NCBI GenBank assembly: GCA_963971305.1
Contig: OZ020307.1
Location: forward strand, 49,659,702-49,723,701
Direction: 5' to 3'
From: Arcuatula senhousia
Taxonomy: Eukaryota > Mollusca > Bivalvia > Mytilida > Mytilidae
Length of the DNA: 64,000 nucleotides
Positions 25,263 to 38,600 of this stretch are shown piece by piece. The position numbers and the translations under genes were made by a program. Below the pieces are notes generated by a model. It did not search any database, had not been told where the DNA came from, and saw only the letters and a program-made list of their open reading frames with translations. Numbering within the stretch: the first letter of the stretch is position 1; each line of letters starts with the position of its first letter.

Positions 25263-26399
25263 CAAAACAAACATGACAATAGAGAATTTGTTCAATACAT
25301 TAAACACGTACAGATATAACATGTTATCCAGTTACTCTTAGGTGGTGTTCCGGACCATGGATGAGGTGTTACTACATTAGGAGGAAAACTGGTAAAATTG
25401 TATAAAATATACCGCTATATCAGTCACTTTTATTTGATACCTTTATTATATGAAATCAAATTAAGCAGATTGTTTGTTGAAGTAAGTTTCAGAAATTAAC
25501 AGAGGTATTTTATTTTTGCTCTTAAAAAAAACTGATCAACCGATTCTTTAACAAACGAAAAAAATAGGTTTTAAAACTTTCTTATTCATTAAGTTTTCAC
25601 TCGATATGCTTTAACTTATTTTAAAAAACTATTGTTTTTTAAAGTTATTTTTTTTTTATTAGGTTAACGTTATTTCAGATGGTCTCAACCAGTTAGTCCA
25701 GTTAAGCATTATGTCAGAACGAGGTCTTTTTTTAGGGTGTCTTGTTCAAAATTTATGAATACTTCTAAGAAAATCTTTCTAAAATTAGTTGTGATTCTTT
25801 CTACCGAAGACCTAGTGAAAGAGGCTAAACAAATGATATAGAACCCGTCGGAGTCGATAAATTGAGTACAATTACTTCTAGTAAAATGATGTTCGATTTG
25901 AGTTCACACAGACATTAGGTATTGGTTCTTTGAGATACGTATGTAATCATATACGTGTACAAAATCTTCAAAATATTCCATATTTCAAGAATCGTTATCG
26001 TGATTTTTTTTCGAGGGTTTTAGTGGTTGATTCGTTTTTCAAATTATCTCTCTTTACAAAATAATGTAAATTTCTTTAGGAAAATTTAATATTTTTTAGC
26101 TGATTGATCTTGATATTTTGCATTCCATTTTTGAAATACATGTACTTGGACTTAGAATAAGGTTCTATTTTAAAAGAATAACTATATTCAAAAGGAAAAA
26201 TATGTTTTAAACAGTTAAGCTAAAATGAACCAAAGAAAAGATACAATTGCCAATAGACACTTTATTGTGTCTTTACTCAAGAAAGGGCTGCAAGTGTATT
26301 CAAAATTCTACTAGGTGGCATATTTTGCGAAAAACAGATGGTTTTAACTTTTCTTTTTTGTAGAAAGGTATGAGTTTTTAAAAGTTTTTTTTATCGTAC

Positions 26400-26850
26400 A
26401 TTTTAATGATATGTTTCATACCACCGAAAAAAATAGTTCATAAAATGTTATGGCCGTCGTTGTTGTCGCTTTTGTCGTCTTAGGATATTTAGTTTTCGTG
26501 AAATATCATGAGTAGAAGTTTATAAATATCAATTGCTATAAAATTTGGACAAGTTGGCATTGTATTTAGGGTTTGTGGCTTCTACGTGTTAGAAAAAAAA
26601 GTAAAATTGAATGTTTGAGAGAAAAACTGTTGCGTTTTTCAATTAGACTTGTAATATCTCTTACAGTTTTTTGGAGAAATCAGGGGTCAAAAGGGCAGAA
26701 AAAGCATCACCTACAATGTATAGGAGTGTGTTTAACATTAATATAAATATATCAATTCTCATTTAAAGCCAACCAAACCTTGGTAAGTCCATCATTTGCT
26801 GCATGCGTCCAAAGCAATGGATTATCCATATTGGGCCTGCAGCGTACAGT
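26400..26850 (-). repeat. Copy of the repeat found inside the nested element at 4.3-5.5 kb
   Basis: The reverse complement matches the blocks GCCCTTTTGACCCCTAATTT, CGGTAAGAGATATT and CCAAAGCAATGGACTATCCAT. Confidence 0.5.
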
Positions 26851-27071
26851 TTTCAACATTTTGGGTCATATGTATCATGCTACGCTCAGTGTAGTTTTTT
26901 TTTATTATTTTAAATGGTTTCGTTTTCTTGTTAAAAATTTCAGCTACTTAGTATACAAAAGTTAAATATTTTGTCATTGTGCAGTCTAACAACCGGTTTT
27001 ACAGTAAAATATTCTCATTGACAAAAAAATATAGATTATTTTGTGCAATTCATTAAATATCTTTCAATAAT

Positions 27072-27097
27072 CCATTCATTCATTCATTCATTCATTT
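27072..27097 (+). repeat. (CATT)n microsatellite, 3' tail of the LINE
   Basis: About six CATT units on the plus strand (AATG on the LINE strand), placed just past the last LINE sequence. Confidence 0.8.
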
Positions 27098-27099
27098 CT

Positions 27100-29160
27100 T
27101 TAATTCCTCAAAAATGAGATTACAATGAACATTTTAAATAAACATCAACATCAATAAATACAATATGATAAGTATAAACTACATCTATATTGCACTATTT
27201 TTAGAAGCAGTTTGAATAGAAAGTATAACTATAAAAAATAAGTAATGATTTGACACAATTAGGTGCAATGGGTTATACATGTATATCATGCATAGCAACA
27301 AGCCGGCTATATCTGACTGAGCATTGAACTAAATGGGTACGACACAGTTTTCTGAATGAAACACATTCACAGTCCTCTAATTCTGTGTTTGGTCGTTTTC
27401 CTAGTAGAATTTGATACAAATCTTCTTCGCAGTAGTACGAGAGTTCTTGGAACAGTGACACATCAAAGTTTTCGATAACAATATCGGACCATACATCGCG
27501 TAAATCGCTAGTACTATTACAACTACGTGAAATATGCAAAAATAGATCTCGAAATAAACAATTACATATAAGACAGAACTGTTCAGAAAGTTCGGGTGTA
27601 TCACATAAAAGTTTCGTTATAAAATACAAAGTCCTTATTTCATAGAAGGTTTTGGCTGAAGCCCAGTAATCTACAAACTTAACAGAGGTATGAATGTTTC
27701 GAAATCGAGAGAAGTCCATTTGGTTTCTTGTGCGTTGTTCCCAATCTTCTGTCTGCACTTCATTAATTTTTGTATTAACTTACTTTTTCCAGGCATGTTT
27801 CACAGGAAAATAACCGTCATTTAAAAAAAATTAGAAAGACATAAATCTAGTTCATAACGACACAAAATTCTAATAATGTCTGGAATAAATCCCAATTGTT
27901 TTCGAACGGTTGGTTTAGATACAAAAATAATTTCGTCAGAAAAATGTTTTTAGATAAATTGTTACATTCTAAAGAACAAAGTTTTTTGTAAAGAACAGCT
28001 TTCTTTTATCAATCTGACTTATTATAGGATGTAGACCAATAATGCTCTCGCACATATCAGAACGGGTTTGATGTTTTAATCCCAGAATGTCTTTGACAAT
28101 AAAGTGTTGAAACACGTTTAAAGAAGCTAAGTCCGCAGATTTTAAATTAGTCCACATTTCACAGCCATAACGTAAAGACAGTAAAATCACAGAATGATAC
28201 AGTTTAACCAAGACACTTGGATTAGTCCTCTCAGAAGATATTCCTTTTATCGCAAAGTAGCAGTTTCTGTAGGAGGGTTTCTAGTATTCATTGAAAAACG
28301 AACAATAGACGATTTACTCGCACTAAACTTGAAATGTTTTTTTTAAAGAGTAAGTATAGCACACATCGAGCATACGTTGGATAGTAGCCGGGTTATTACC
28401 GATACATGTATATCATCTGCAAGAGAAGGGGCACAACTGGTAATAGCAAGAATACCGGTATTAGAATTTGAGAGTTCTAAATCATACAATAAATCGTTAA
28501 TAAATACTAAGTACAACATACTGGAAAAAACACCACCTTGTCTTACACCTTCAAAAACAGGGAAGAAATATGATAAGGTTTGATTTACAACAATAGCACT
28601 TTTAGTATCAATATGACAGCCATCAATGATCCTCCACAATTTACCTTTAACACCTAATTTGTTAAGTTTATACATTAATCCCCTACGCCATACAGTGTCA
28701 AAAGCTTTTCTACTATCTAAAAAGCAACATATACATTATTTGTCATTCCAGGTTAAAATACAGAGTTTCATGAAGGTTAAAAGAAGCTGAAAGGCAGCTG
28801 AGACCTTTCTGGAATCCTTGCTGTTGAGAGTTTGGGAATGTTTGATGATCGAAAATAACACTTTCCAAGCGTGACTTAAGTATTTGTTCGAACAATTTCA
28901 ATGTACATGACAACAAGCTTATTGGACAGTAACTGTCTGGGGAATTTTTAGGTTTACCATTGCCTTTGAAAAGTGGTACTATGAACCCGTTTTTCTAGGA
29001 CTTCGGAATACGACCATTTCGTACAATAGTGTTAAATAAATACGTTAGAAAACGCACTACCGGACCCCGGCCATGTATAAAATGTTTGTATTGGATACGG
29101 TCATATCCTCCAGCTTTCCGTCGTTTTAAGTCATTCTTTTTAAATCTTTGAATAATCTCA
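27100..29160 (-). pseudogene. Degenerate non-LTR retrotransposon (LINE) with reverse transcriptase remnants
   Basis: Broken minus-strand frames give LINE RT blocks in order. Near 28960-28880: KNSPDSYCPISLLSC...KLFEQIL. At 28675-28343: EGVRQGGVFSSMLYLVFINDLL and a damaged catalytic box SLADDI. At 28211-27969: LRYGCEMWTNL. At 27758-27273: a long cysteine-containing C-terminal stretch. Several stops and frameshifts interrupt it (for example after IPKS and in the segment near 28730). The 3' end at about 27100 runs into an (AATG)n array, a common LINE 3' tail in CR1/L2/jockey-like families. Exact clade not assigned. Confidence 0.75.
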
Positions 29161-29169
29161 AGTTATATA

Positions 29170-32100
29170 TTTTTTTCATTTATAAACAATTATTTATATT
29201 TTAAATTACGTCTATGATGTTTAAGTTCCAAATGAGGTAGAATAGAAATAGAAACAGGAAGAAAATCTTTTGTTGCAAAACGGGGAGATTTGGGAAAAAA
29301 CTCTAGGTGTAAAGAAAATACAATACGAAAAACGGGTAAAAAACGGTTGTTTTGGTGATGCTGTATAGGTGTAACATGTACCATCAAGTTTGTCAATAGA
29401 GCACTTTACCTAGTTAGTTTCATTGTTTCATAACTTGTTTAAACACTTTTTGAAATTTCAGCTTGAAAAGAGATGGATTAAGTAAATGTAGAGAACATAA
29501 TTCAGGATACGTTCAAAAAACACGGAGACCTTAAACAAAGCAAAAATATGCTGTTATCAGGCCCATTTTGCAAAAAAGCATTTTTAATTGACGTTGGATA
29601 TATATTAATAAAACATCATTCTTTCATATCTTTCAATCATTTCAAGATATATTTTTTTTTTTTTCATGTAATGTCCATTTACGTGAAAGAAAAGAAAAAA
29701 TCGATTCAACACCGACTGTATAGTGTAACAACATGTCCTTTGTTATTTACATGTACACAATACAAGTTCTCCACCGAGGGAGTAATATTAAAGAACTCAA
29801 ATATTCAATGACTCAAATATTTATTTTTTTAGAATCGTTCGTTGTGTTGTTTGGATGTTTGAAACGACTACTTAATACTTTATCAATTGTAATCTACTTC
29901 TTAAAGGCATATTGTCTACCAAAATCGTGTTGTTTTTGTCCCAAATTATTTAATGTCTTTTAAACCAAAATGTAATAAAAGAAATCTTTGAATACCAATT
30001 TGTAACCAAATTTGCCTTTAACTTGGTTTATTTCGCTCAAAATTATTTGACCATCTTGATTGATTATTTGTTAATATTCATGACGACAAATATATTTCAA
30101 ATGTATTTAGTGCGACCATCAATCGGGATCTCGGATGTTTATCAGATGAATATGAATTATTGTAAAGCTTCACAAATATTATATAGTGATTATTTTTTTT
30201 TTCGATTTTAAGATGAATTTGGTACCATAACCGTATTTTTGTTGTTCATTTGTTTAAATTTAGACAAAACAAGTTGTCTAATGGCCTTCTTTTGTAAGTA
30301 AAAACAAACGTAGACAATATCCCTTTAATTACAGCATCATAGACAAACGGTTTTGATTTGTTTTTTTTTGTAAAACTAAGTCCTTGTTTTATTGATCAAA
30401 GTTACGAGTAGTTTTTTTTTATTTCGACTGAATACGAGAGTAAGCATATTTAGCTCACTGGTACACGTATATATCTATATAATGTTAAAGCCTCTAACAA
30501 ACTGCATATTTTCAGAAGGAACTAAACTGCAGTACTAAACGTTCAAAAGAGTATGTTTAATGTGTTTACAAGACTAGTTCTTCTGATCAAGTATAGTAAA
30601 TACTGAAACAAAACTGTGACTGTGGAATATACTCTTCAAAGAAAGTTATGCATAGATAGAAAATTCCCCGTAGGTTTAATGCAAATCCAAACAATTACGA
30701 AATAATATTGCCAAGCTGTTCTTCAACCGATTTTTTACGAAATAAAATCCAATAAAAAGAAAACGAAATAATAATTATTTGATTAATTTGGTTCTAAATC
30801 CTAACATCAATGGTCTTTAAGACATTTTTAGTAGAACACGCCCAATGTTTTTCACGGAACACTTTGCATTGATTTAAACGGGAAATTTATGCGTAAAATG
30901 TGCTCTTCAGTTCTACTTGTTATACCTTAAAAAGTAGCGAGGTTACGATTTTGCTCAAAATTAAACACATAAGATTCATTGAATTTCTGTTTATTGGATT
31001 TTATTTCATGAAAATCGGACAATGAACGGCTTGGTTATATTGTTTTGAAATGGTGTGGGTTTGTATTAAATATATAGGAATTTTCTACCTATGCGTTACT
31101 TTTTTTGAAGATTATAGTTTCAACTGACAAGTTCAATTTCGATTTTTTTTCTTATTAAAGAGATACAAGTTTATATTATTTAGACACTGATGGGGCAAGG
31201 AAAACCTCATCATTTTTTATTACTTTAATTGATATACAAAACACTTATTGGAATAAAGAATTTCGCTGCATTGCACTAGTTGTTCTTCATTTTTTTAAAA
31301 GGTTCTAAACATTTTTGATAATACATTGCACTTAAGCCAAATACATCGTACATTGATGTGGCTGTAGTAGACGTAGAAACTGGATTAAGATTAGTTTTAC
31401 TGGTGGTGATTTAAATGCTTACACCGCCTTGTTATTGATGTTGCATGTCTAAAATGTATAGGAAAAAATGGAACAAAGTTCGGAATTATTTTTATTATTC
31501 GAGAAAATCTCATCGAAATTTACAAAATTATATTTAACATGTTTAAGTCGATTTTCCATCAATTCAATCCAATTCAATCTACTTATACTTTGCTTCATAC
31601 TAACATAATTTAAAATTAAACGTCTTATATTTATTAACAACATAGTCGACAAGACAAGCATTTCACTAATGTTAACATTAATTGTCTTTTATCATGGAAT
31701 TTGTACATAATCTGAAACCGGCTGATTGGTAAAATACGGCATAGTCACCTTCCAGTCTTTTGACTTGTCCATCATATAACACAAAAATACTTGTCGTTGG
31801 GTTTTAATTCTTTTTAAGGTCAGTGAGAACTCTTGGAATGTGACTATAAAAATCAAATGCTAAAATAATGTTTTACGTCAACAAAAACATAAAGATTAAA
31901 TTACTAAGCAATAACTTGTTATCTGTAAAAAAAGGTCTATTACTGATTTTACAATACAAGCGTTGAATAGAGTGTAAAGGTGAAAAATTAAACCGTGCAA
32001 GTGCTTATCATTTACCTTTTGAATCAGAATATGTTTTGAGTTCTTATTAGCTCATAACTTAAAAAAAAATAAGTATCAATTTAATTTTTTCGAAGATGAT

Positions 32101-32310
32101 TTGAATATAGTTTCCAGATTTCCCATATGTGCAGATAGGTAATACCTGGACATCAAAGGTTACCACCTAAAACCTTTATTGTAGACAGTATCTCTTTGTA
32201 GAAAATCACCAAAGGTGTTTTCCTTGAAGTAACTGAACTCTGGTTAATGCAAGCAAATTATTATTTATTATTTCAGTTTCCATAAGCGTTGATGGTAATT
32301 GTTCTTAAGC
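29170..32310. other. Gene-free stretch between the LINE and receptor B
   Basis: Apart from the foldback-arm copy at 29900-30110 I see no repeat or gene. The stretch lies 3' of receptor B. Confidence 0.5.
29900..30110 (+). repeat. Dispersed copy of the foldback right-arm sequence
   Basis: Shares ACCAAAATC, TTTGCCTTTAACTTGGTTTA and GACCATCTTGATT with 24640-24800. Confidence 0.6.
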
Positions 32311-32394
32311 CCTTTATTTCTTTAAGCTAGCTGCACTTGGTGTTATTCTATTCAAGCTTGTAAGGCTTCGATTCAAAACGTTGGCAAAAAAATG

Positions 32395-32629
32395 TCAAGT
32401 CTCTCCAAGAATTCCCTCCATGGAATCATAAAGATCGGATCGATTTTCCTGGTGTCTATTCTTGTAGGAAGTAGTATTGTAAACATCCTCAGCTGGATAG
32501 TCGTAGATGTTGTTGGCGCTATTTTCCATTGAAACGGAGCCGGAGTTATCTCTGCTGACACATGCATATGGACTTTTATTTTTCTTCACCTTTGAATATA
32601 TATGCATTTGAGGATCAAGGTCTTCATCG
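32395..32629 (-). CDS. Copy B last exon: tyrosine-rich cytoplasmic tail and stop
   Basis: The acceptor ...TTTAATTTCAG leads into 78 codons including the TGA stop. Tyrosine motifs in order: IYSKV, SPYACV (S-x-Y-x-x-V, the ITIM pattern), IYDYP, DVYNTT, SYKN and LYDSM (YxxM). YSKV and YACV are separated by six residues, close to ITAM spacing but with valine at +3. The reading frame follows exactly from the preceding exon. Confidence 0.8.
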
Positions 32630-35600
32630 CTGAAATTAAAAAAAAATTGTCTCGAATATCTAAAATTGACAGTTTTATCATTTCATTTAAGGAAAAATCT
32701 ATAAAAGTACAAAGAAACAACTTCAAACCGACAATGTATGAACAATATAAGACTAATTTGATTAAACATATGTATATTTTATATGTTTTTAAAATCTCAA
32801 CACAATGACCATTTTAACTTTTTGTTTAGATGTTCTGACATCAATATTCAATGAAGTAGGCATTTTTCACAAAAACGGAAATTCTCTCCTAATTTGGAGA
32901 TTCCCCCAATTGGGAGAATTTGCAATCTCCAAAACGAGGGAATAATTCCTGATCGGAGATCAAATTTTCTATATGTTTTTTGTTATTGGACATAAGCAAA
33001 AAAAAAATGTTGAAGTGCATTTTTAATTGTATCACAAAACTAAAAGCACAAATAATGTAAGAATCTCAAATGTTTACCGTTTAATTTTCTAAGTTTTCAA
33101 TCCATACATGTAGGTTTTTCAACCATCCCAATTAGAAATTTAGCACGTTGTCATATAAACAAGATAAACAATTGAGAGCTTCACGATGTCTAGATACGTA
33201 ACACATTTTCAAAGTTTGTTTTTATTCGGCTGTGTACAAGAATTAAACATGTTTTAAGAGTTTTTTTTGTAAAATCAATGCAAACATTCAGTGAATAAAC
33301 ACACCTGGTATTAAACGTCTGAGCATCAATGATGTGTGATCTTTCTTTGTTGTCTGACTTTCCGCTCAATTCGTCCAAATTCATTGATTCATATGTCTTA
33401 CTAGCAGCACAACATAGGTTTTCTGCACTTTTTACCTCTCTGTTGGGGCTTGCGTCATTTAAATTGATAGCAATGTTGCTAACTTTTTGAAAGCTGTTAT
33501 ATTCCGATCAGATAAAATAAAAACATATGAGTTTTTACCCATCCTGACTGTTTATAACTGTATATTAATAATATGTATTTATTTACTAACAAACAAGATA
33601 CTTTCCCAGCTTCGTACGCAGTGGATTCTTTAAGTCTGATTATGTCATCGTGACTGGTACACAATGATGACTGATTATGTTGAGATCTATGTTGCTCCAC
33701 GGTTTCTGTCTTCACTCAAGAAATGTTACTGAAGACACCGTGTACTCGTGGACAAATATTGAATTTCTATCTCTCAAATGAGTGCATTTGTTGGTTTGTC
33801 GTAGATATTTGTGTTGAATTCCTTTACCGGATTTGACACACTGAATTGAAAATTAGCAACACGACGGGTGTGCTATAGCAGGCTGAAACCGCTTACTCTT
33901 CCGGAGCACCTGACTTCACTCATGTTACGAATTCAGTTTGCGTTGTTGATTTTCGTTTAGTCGATTTTGTGTTTTTTATTTCTTCGTGCTGTTGTTGATA
34001 GTGTTTACCGGTTTCGTCGTTGGCCTTTCGGACTTTTGACGCTCGAATGCCCAAATTGGTGTCTTTTTTCTTCTTATTAGAATTCTAAGTTAATATAGTA
34101 TATCAAAAGTTAAAGTGACGTTCATTTAAACAAAATACAATTCGTTCTGGTTTTAAGAGGTAACATTTCATCGTCATTTTTTGAAATTTGAAGAACGGAA
34201 ATTTTAAGAAATTTTAATTATAATTTTAAAATAGCTTTTATTCATCACCATAACATTATATTTTTTTCAAAAATAACCTTTTAAAATATTTCAATTCTTT
34301 AAAATGTTTTGAACATTTCCTGATCTTTTTAGATATTTGCATTAATATGGGAATTTTCTATAGTAAAAATTGGCGATAAAAATATATTGTATACTCTAAG
34401 GACCGAAAAAAGTAGACACATTCCAGCTTCACGTCTGAAGACCAATACACAGGAATTCATCCCCTTCTAGGTATAATTGTGTTTCTATCTGTCTTTAATT
34501 AGTGTATATGGCTCTAATACAAATTTTGAATATCTTACCACTTTTTAACTTTGATTGCATGGAAAATTAGCCCAACTATGATGAAACCAGCCGGTGCTAT
34601 GCCTAATCCTAATCCTAATACATCTAGTTTGAAACAAAACGCCAGTAATTAAGTGTTTTAAAACATTTTAACTACTTGCACAACTATAATCAGAAAAGTT
34701 TCATAGAGATCCAAAATTATAATATATTGCCAAATGAATTAATATCAAAAAACTATCTAAGATAAACATAAGCTAGATCACGGAAGCCTGAATCGTTCAC
34801 CTGGTACTTAAGCTGTAAGGGTCTTTTCAATAAACTGTTACCCCTAAATGTGGTCGACTAAAACAATGACCCAATAGCGTTTTCTTTTGACAAAGCTTAA
34901 TTATCTGAAGGTTTAAGCAAGCATCAGCATTTTTCTATCCGAAATAGTTTTTATTCTTTACTACACCAACGTAAACAAACTCTATATTTTGCCTTTAAAG
35001 AAAAGGCTATGACCCCTATTAAGGGTCATCTAATATATTTGCTACCAATTGAAACATATGTAAAGTGTAATGGGCTTCAGATTTTAGCAAGCACCAGCCT
35101 TTTTCCATCTGCAATAATTTTCATTTTATTGGCGAAATTCATGAAAAAACCGCATATGTCTATCTTCAAAAGGCCATAACCTCTATAAGGGGTAATCAGA
35201 CATATTTGACCTAATATAGACTTATGTAGATCTTAATGATTTGATCTTTTTAAGCAAGCAACATCTTTTCTCTATCTGCAAGAAAAATCACTTTATGAGG
35301 AGAAAATGCATTTTTTTACAATTAAATGGCCTTTACCCTTTAACGGGGTCATCTGACATCTTCAGCAAAATGAGAACATTTGAAGAGCGCAGTGAGCTTA
35401 ATGTTAACGAAAGCAACAGCTTGTCTCTATCTGCAAGAGTTTTGATTATTTAGGACCAGAACATGAAAAAACGCTAAGTTTTATTTTTAAAGGACATTAA
35501 TATGTTAACTTCTTTCACATATACGATATTTTCCTAAAAGTTGTTACGATTTTCAAAATTTATACATGTAGCTCGACGAGTTCTGACAATATTGTCTTCC

Positions 35601-38600
35601 AACCTTTAATGGGTAATTCTAGAGCTTTCATGATTTCTTAAAACATCCAAAAAATTACGCATCTCCGTCCAGCGACGATAAAAAAAATTACTTTTGCAGT
35701 GTTTTAACGTTGTCTTTATCAGATAAATGCGATGCATTAATGGAAATCGTAACTAACTCGCAAACGACTCGTTAACGAAATCCTCTGCGAGATCTACTCG
35801 AGTTAGTTAGGGGTAACGCGAGTCATTTACGTTCACCACACGCTCTTTACTAATGATATGCGGTGCATTTACGAGTTAAACTATGACATTGTCATTTTGT
35901 CAACACGCAAAAGCTTTATGGGGATTTTTGACAGGTCAAAATTCCTCGTTAAACTTACATAAATTCAGACGATTTCACACGAGTTGTCAAGACCTCTTTA
36001 CAAGTAACTGAGAGTTAAAATGGAGTAGATTGCGAGTCTTTGCGATGTAATACGAGTTGCAAACTCGTAAAAACTCGTAAGGAAATCTCGCATATGCGAA
36101 GGGGTATACAGCAAAAAGGGGTTATCTGACAGCTTCGACCCAATCGAAACTTTTACAAAGCTTATTGAGCTGAAGGTTTGAGAAAACAACTGCTTTTTTA
36201 TATCTGCAATAGTCTTCATGCTTTAGGGCAAAATGCTTCTTTTCACCATAATAAAAACTGCTGTAGAAAACAATGACTTTAAGATTTAAGCAAGCAATAA
36301 TGGTCCTAAATAATCAAAAGCTTTCCTCTTTCTAACATAGTTTTATTCTATAGGCCATAGACAGAAAAACTGTATTTTTTTTTATTTTTAGGTGCCGAAA
36401 CTCCGATGGAACACTGCCAAATTCGACCCTATGAAGACTATTGTAGTGTATTTGATGTAAAAGCTTAACCCTGTAAAAATCTGACCCCTCGTCTATTTAG
36501 TAACAGCGGCTATGATTTTTATAAACCAAAATTAAAAACAAAACCTTTGTGTAGGACATCCTCAAGATCAATCATACCAAGTTTATAAAATTTTGTTAAG
36601 TAGATTCAGAGAAGATTTTAGAAAATTGTTAATGGACGACGACGACGGAAGCCAAGTAATGACAATGACTAATATTGATTTTCAGTCCTGATGAGAAAAA
36701 AATGATATAGTCCATCAACAATCTTTATTTTATAGATACATTGTATACTGTTGAAAATCTTACATTCAGTCATTTTATGAAAGTGCACAGATTTATTTTG
36801 TGTGTTTTATGCAGGTATAAATATATGGAAAAAAAACTTACCCCATCTAATATCTGAAGTATTCTTTGCTCCATCATTAGATGTTATATCTTTAAAAAAA
36901 GTAATAAAATTTTAACTAAGATTTGCTCTTAAAACACCCATTTTCAATAATAACTAAATTAAATCCACTAGAATTTAATTTCATTATTTTTTTCAAAAAT
37001 AGTTATAATACATGTATTAAAAACAAACTTAAAATGGCCATATTAGATGAGGAAGTAAAAGATGAATAATGAAGATGAACTGTAGTGTTTGGCATTTTCA
37101 ATCTTCGGGTAATTTCCAATCCCCGATGTTGACCCTATCGGAATTAACACGTTTCTATCACAGGGAAGAAATTAGCCGTGAAAATTTCAAATTTCTCAAA
37201 ACTTTTTAGTTTTCCTACTCCAAACATAGATAAATTTGTTAATGACATATTTTGGGCCTAAGCTCTCCAAATCCATTTAGTGTTTTTCATTTTTCAATTC
37301 TTGGGTAGAGCATCTGTAACAAGTCTTTAATACAGGAAGGGCCAACCATTCGTACCAATGATTTAGTTTGATTTTTTTGTAATTCTTATTCTAACACTCG
37401 TAAGGGTAAGCGCTGCTGGTGGGTTTTTAAGTTTAATAATCTTCATATGTAGTAATTGTCATGGTATTGCATCTTTAATAATTAACTTTGAACATGCTCT
37501 TCGAAGCTGTGGATTTCAAAATCAATGACCTCTAGCCAGACTGTTCTTCTAAAAATTCATGATTCAATATATATGTCCACGGCATTAGATTTTCACATGG
37601 TGACAAAACGACATTACCCACAGTGTTGATGGCAATAACATTTGGTGTTAAAATCATTTAAATGTTTTTATCAGCAAATGGTGTCAATCGAATGTTAATA
37701 AAGAAATTTAATGAACTGATGCACTTTTTATTCCAGGGCATTTTCTTCTTAATTTGATCTCATGGCAATATATAATTCAATTCTAAACACTAACTTAAAT
37801 CTTAAAAGGCACAGTTGCCAAAAAGTAGTGTTTTTTATAGCGACCAAAAACAGAAATCACATTCTGGTAATTATTATTCTTAGATTTGTTTTACTGATTT
37901 GAACCAACAAAAAACGTTGCATAAGGCACTATGTCAAACGTTATAAATTCAACAATCCCAGTGTCAACATTTTTTAGTAGCAACACCCTATCCGCTCTAG
38001 ACAAAAACTACCCTAACAGGTTATACCCCGTACAGTTTGAAGGTGCTCAAATAACAAACTTCATTTACCACAGGATTACATAACGCTAAAATGTGAAATA
38101 ACACGAACATAAAAATAACCAACCCAATTAAGCGACAATTGAAACTGAAACACTTCAAAAAATCACAAATCTTTACATTTTTGTAAGTTGAAGATTCCCT
38201 TTTAAAATTTTCTTCTACATCTTTTTGGTTTTGAAACCATTTCAAAGGAACAAAGTTTACAAGCCAACCTGTTATATCAAAGTTTATTTTACCTTTTTCC
38301 TCAAACCTAACAACAATGGATTCTTCTTTATAGTAGTTAAATCCATCTACGCTATTGCTAACTCTACAATAATAGACACCACTCTCGTTAATTCCTCGGA
38401 TTGTAATGTTTTGGTATGTGTTGTTGGTTATATTAAACCTTATTTCTGTTTCACCGGATGCTTTGACTTTGTACCAAAAATAGTCTGGCGTAGGGTTGCC
38501 AAGGGAGTCACAATACAGCAAAACTATATATTCAGATTGTTTTGTTGTGTCTGCTACAATTGACGGTGGTCGAACAGGGTCTGCAATTTAAAACAAAAGA

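Larger units (their letters stand above)
24957..27060. other. Gene-free stretch
   Basis: RT-family fragment at 25078-25262 and the repeat at 26400-26850; otherwise unannotated AT-rich DNA. Confidence 0.5.

Noticed and set aside
33497..33715. Minus-strand frame (KTETVEQHRSQHNQ) as a cytoplasmic exon of receptor B
   Set aside because: It lies inside the RT-family repeat at 33660-34070, its possible acceptors give stops or the wrong phase, and skipping it gives a perfect phase-2 join from 34539 to 33493.
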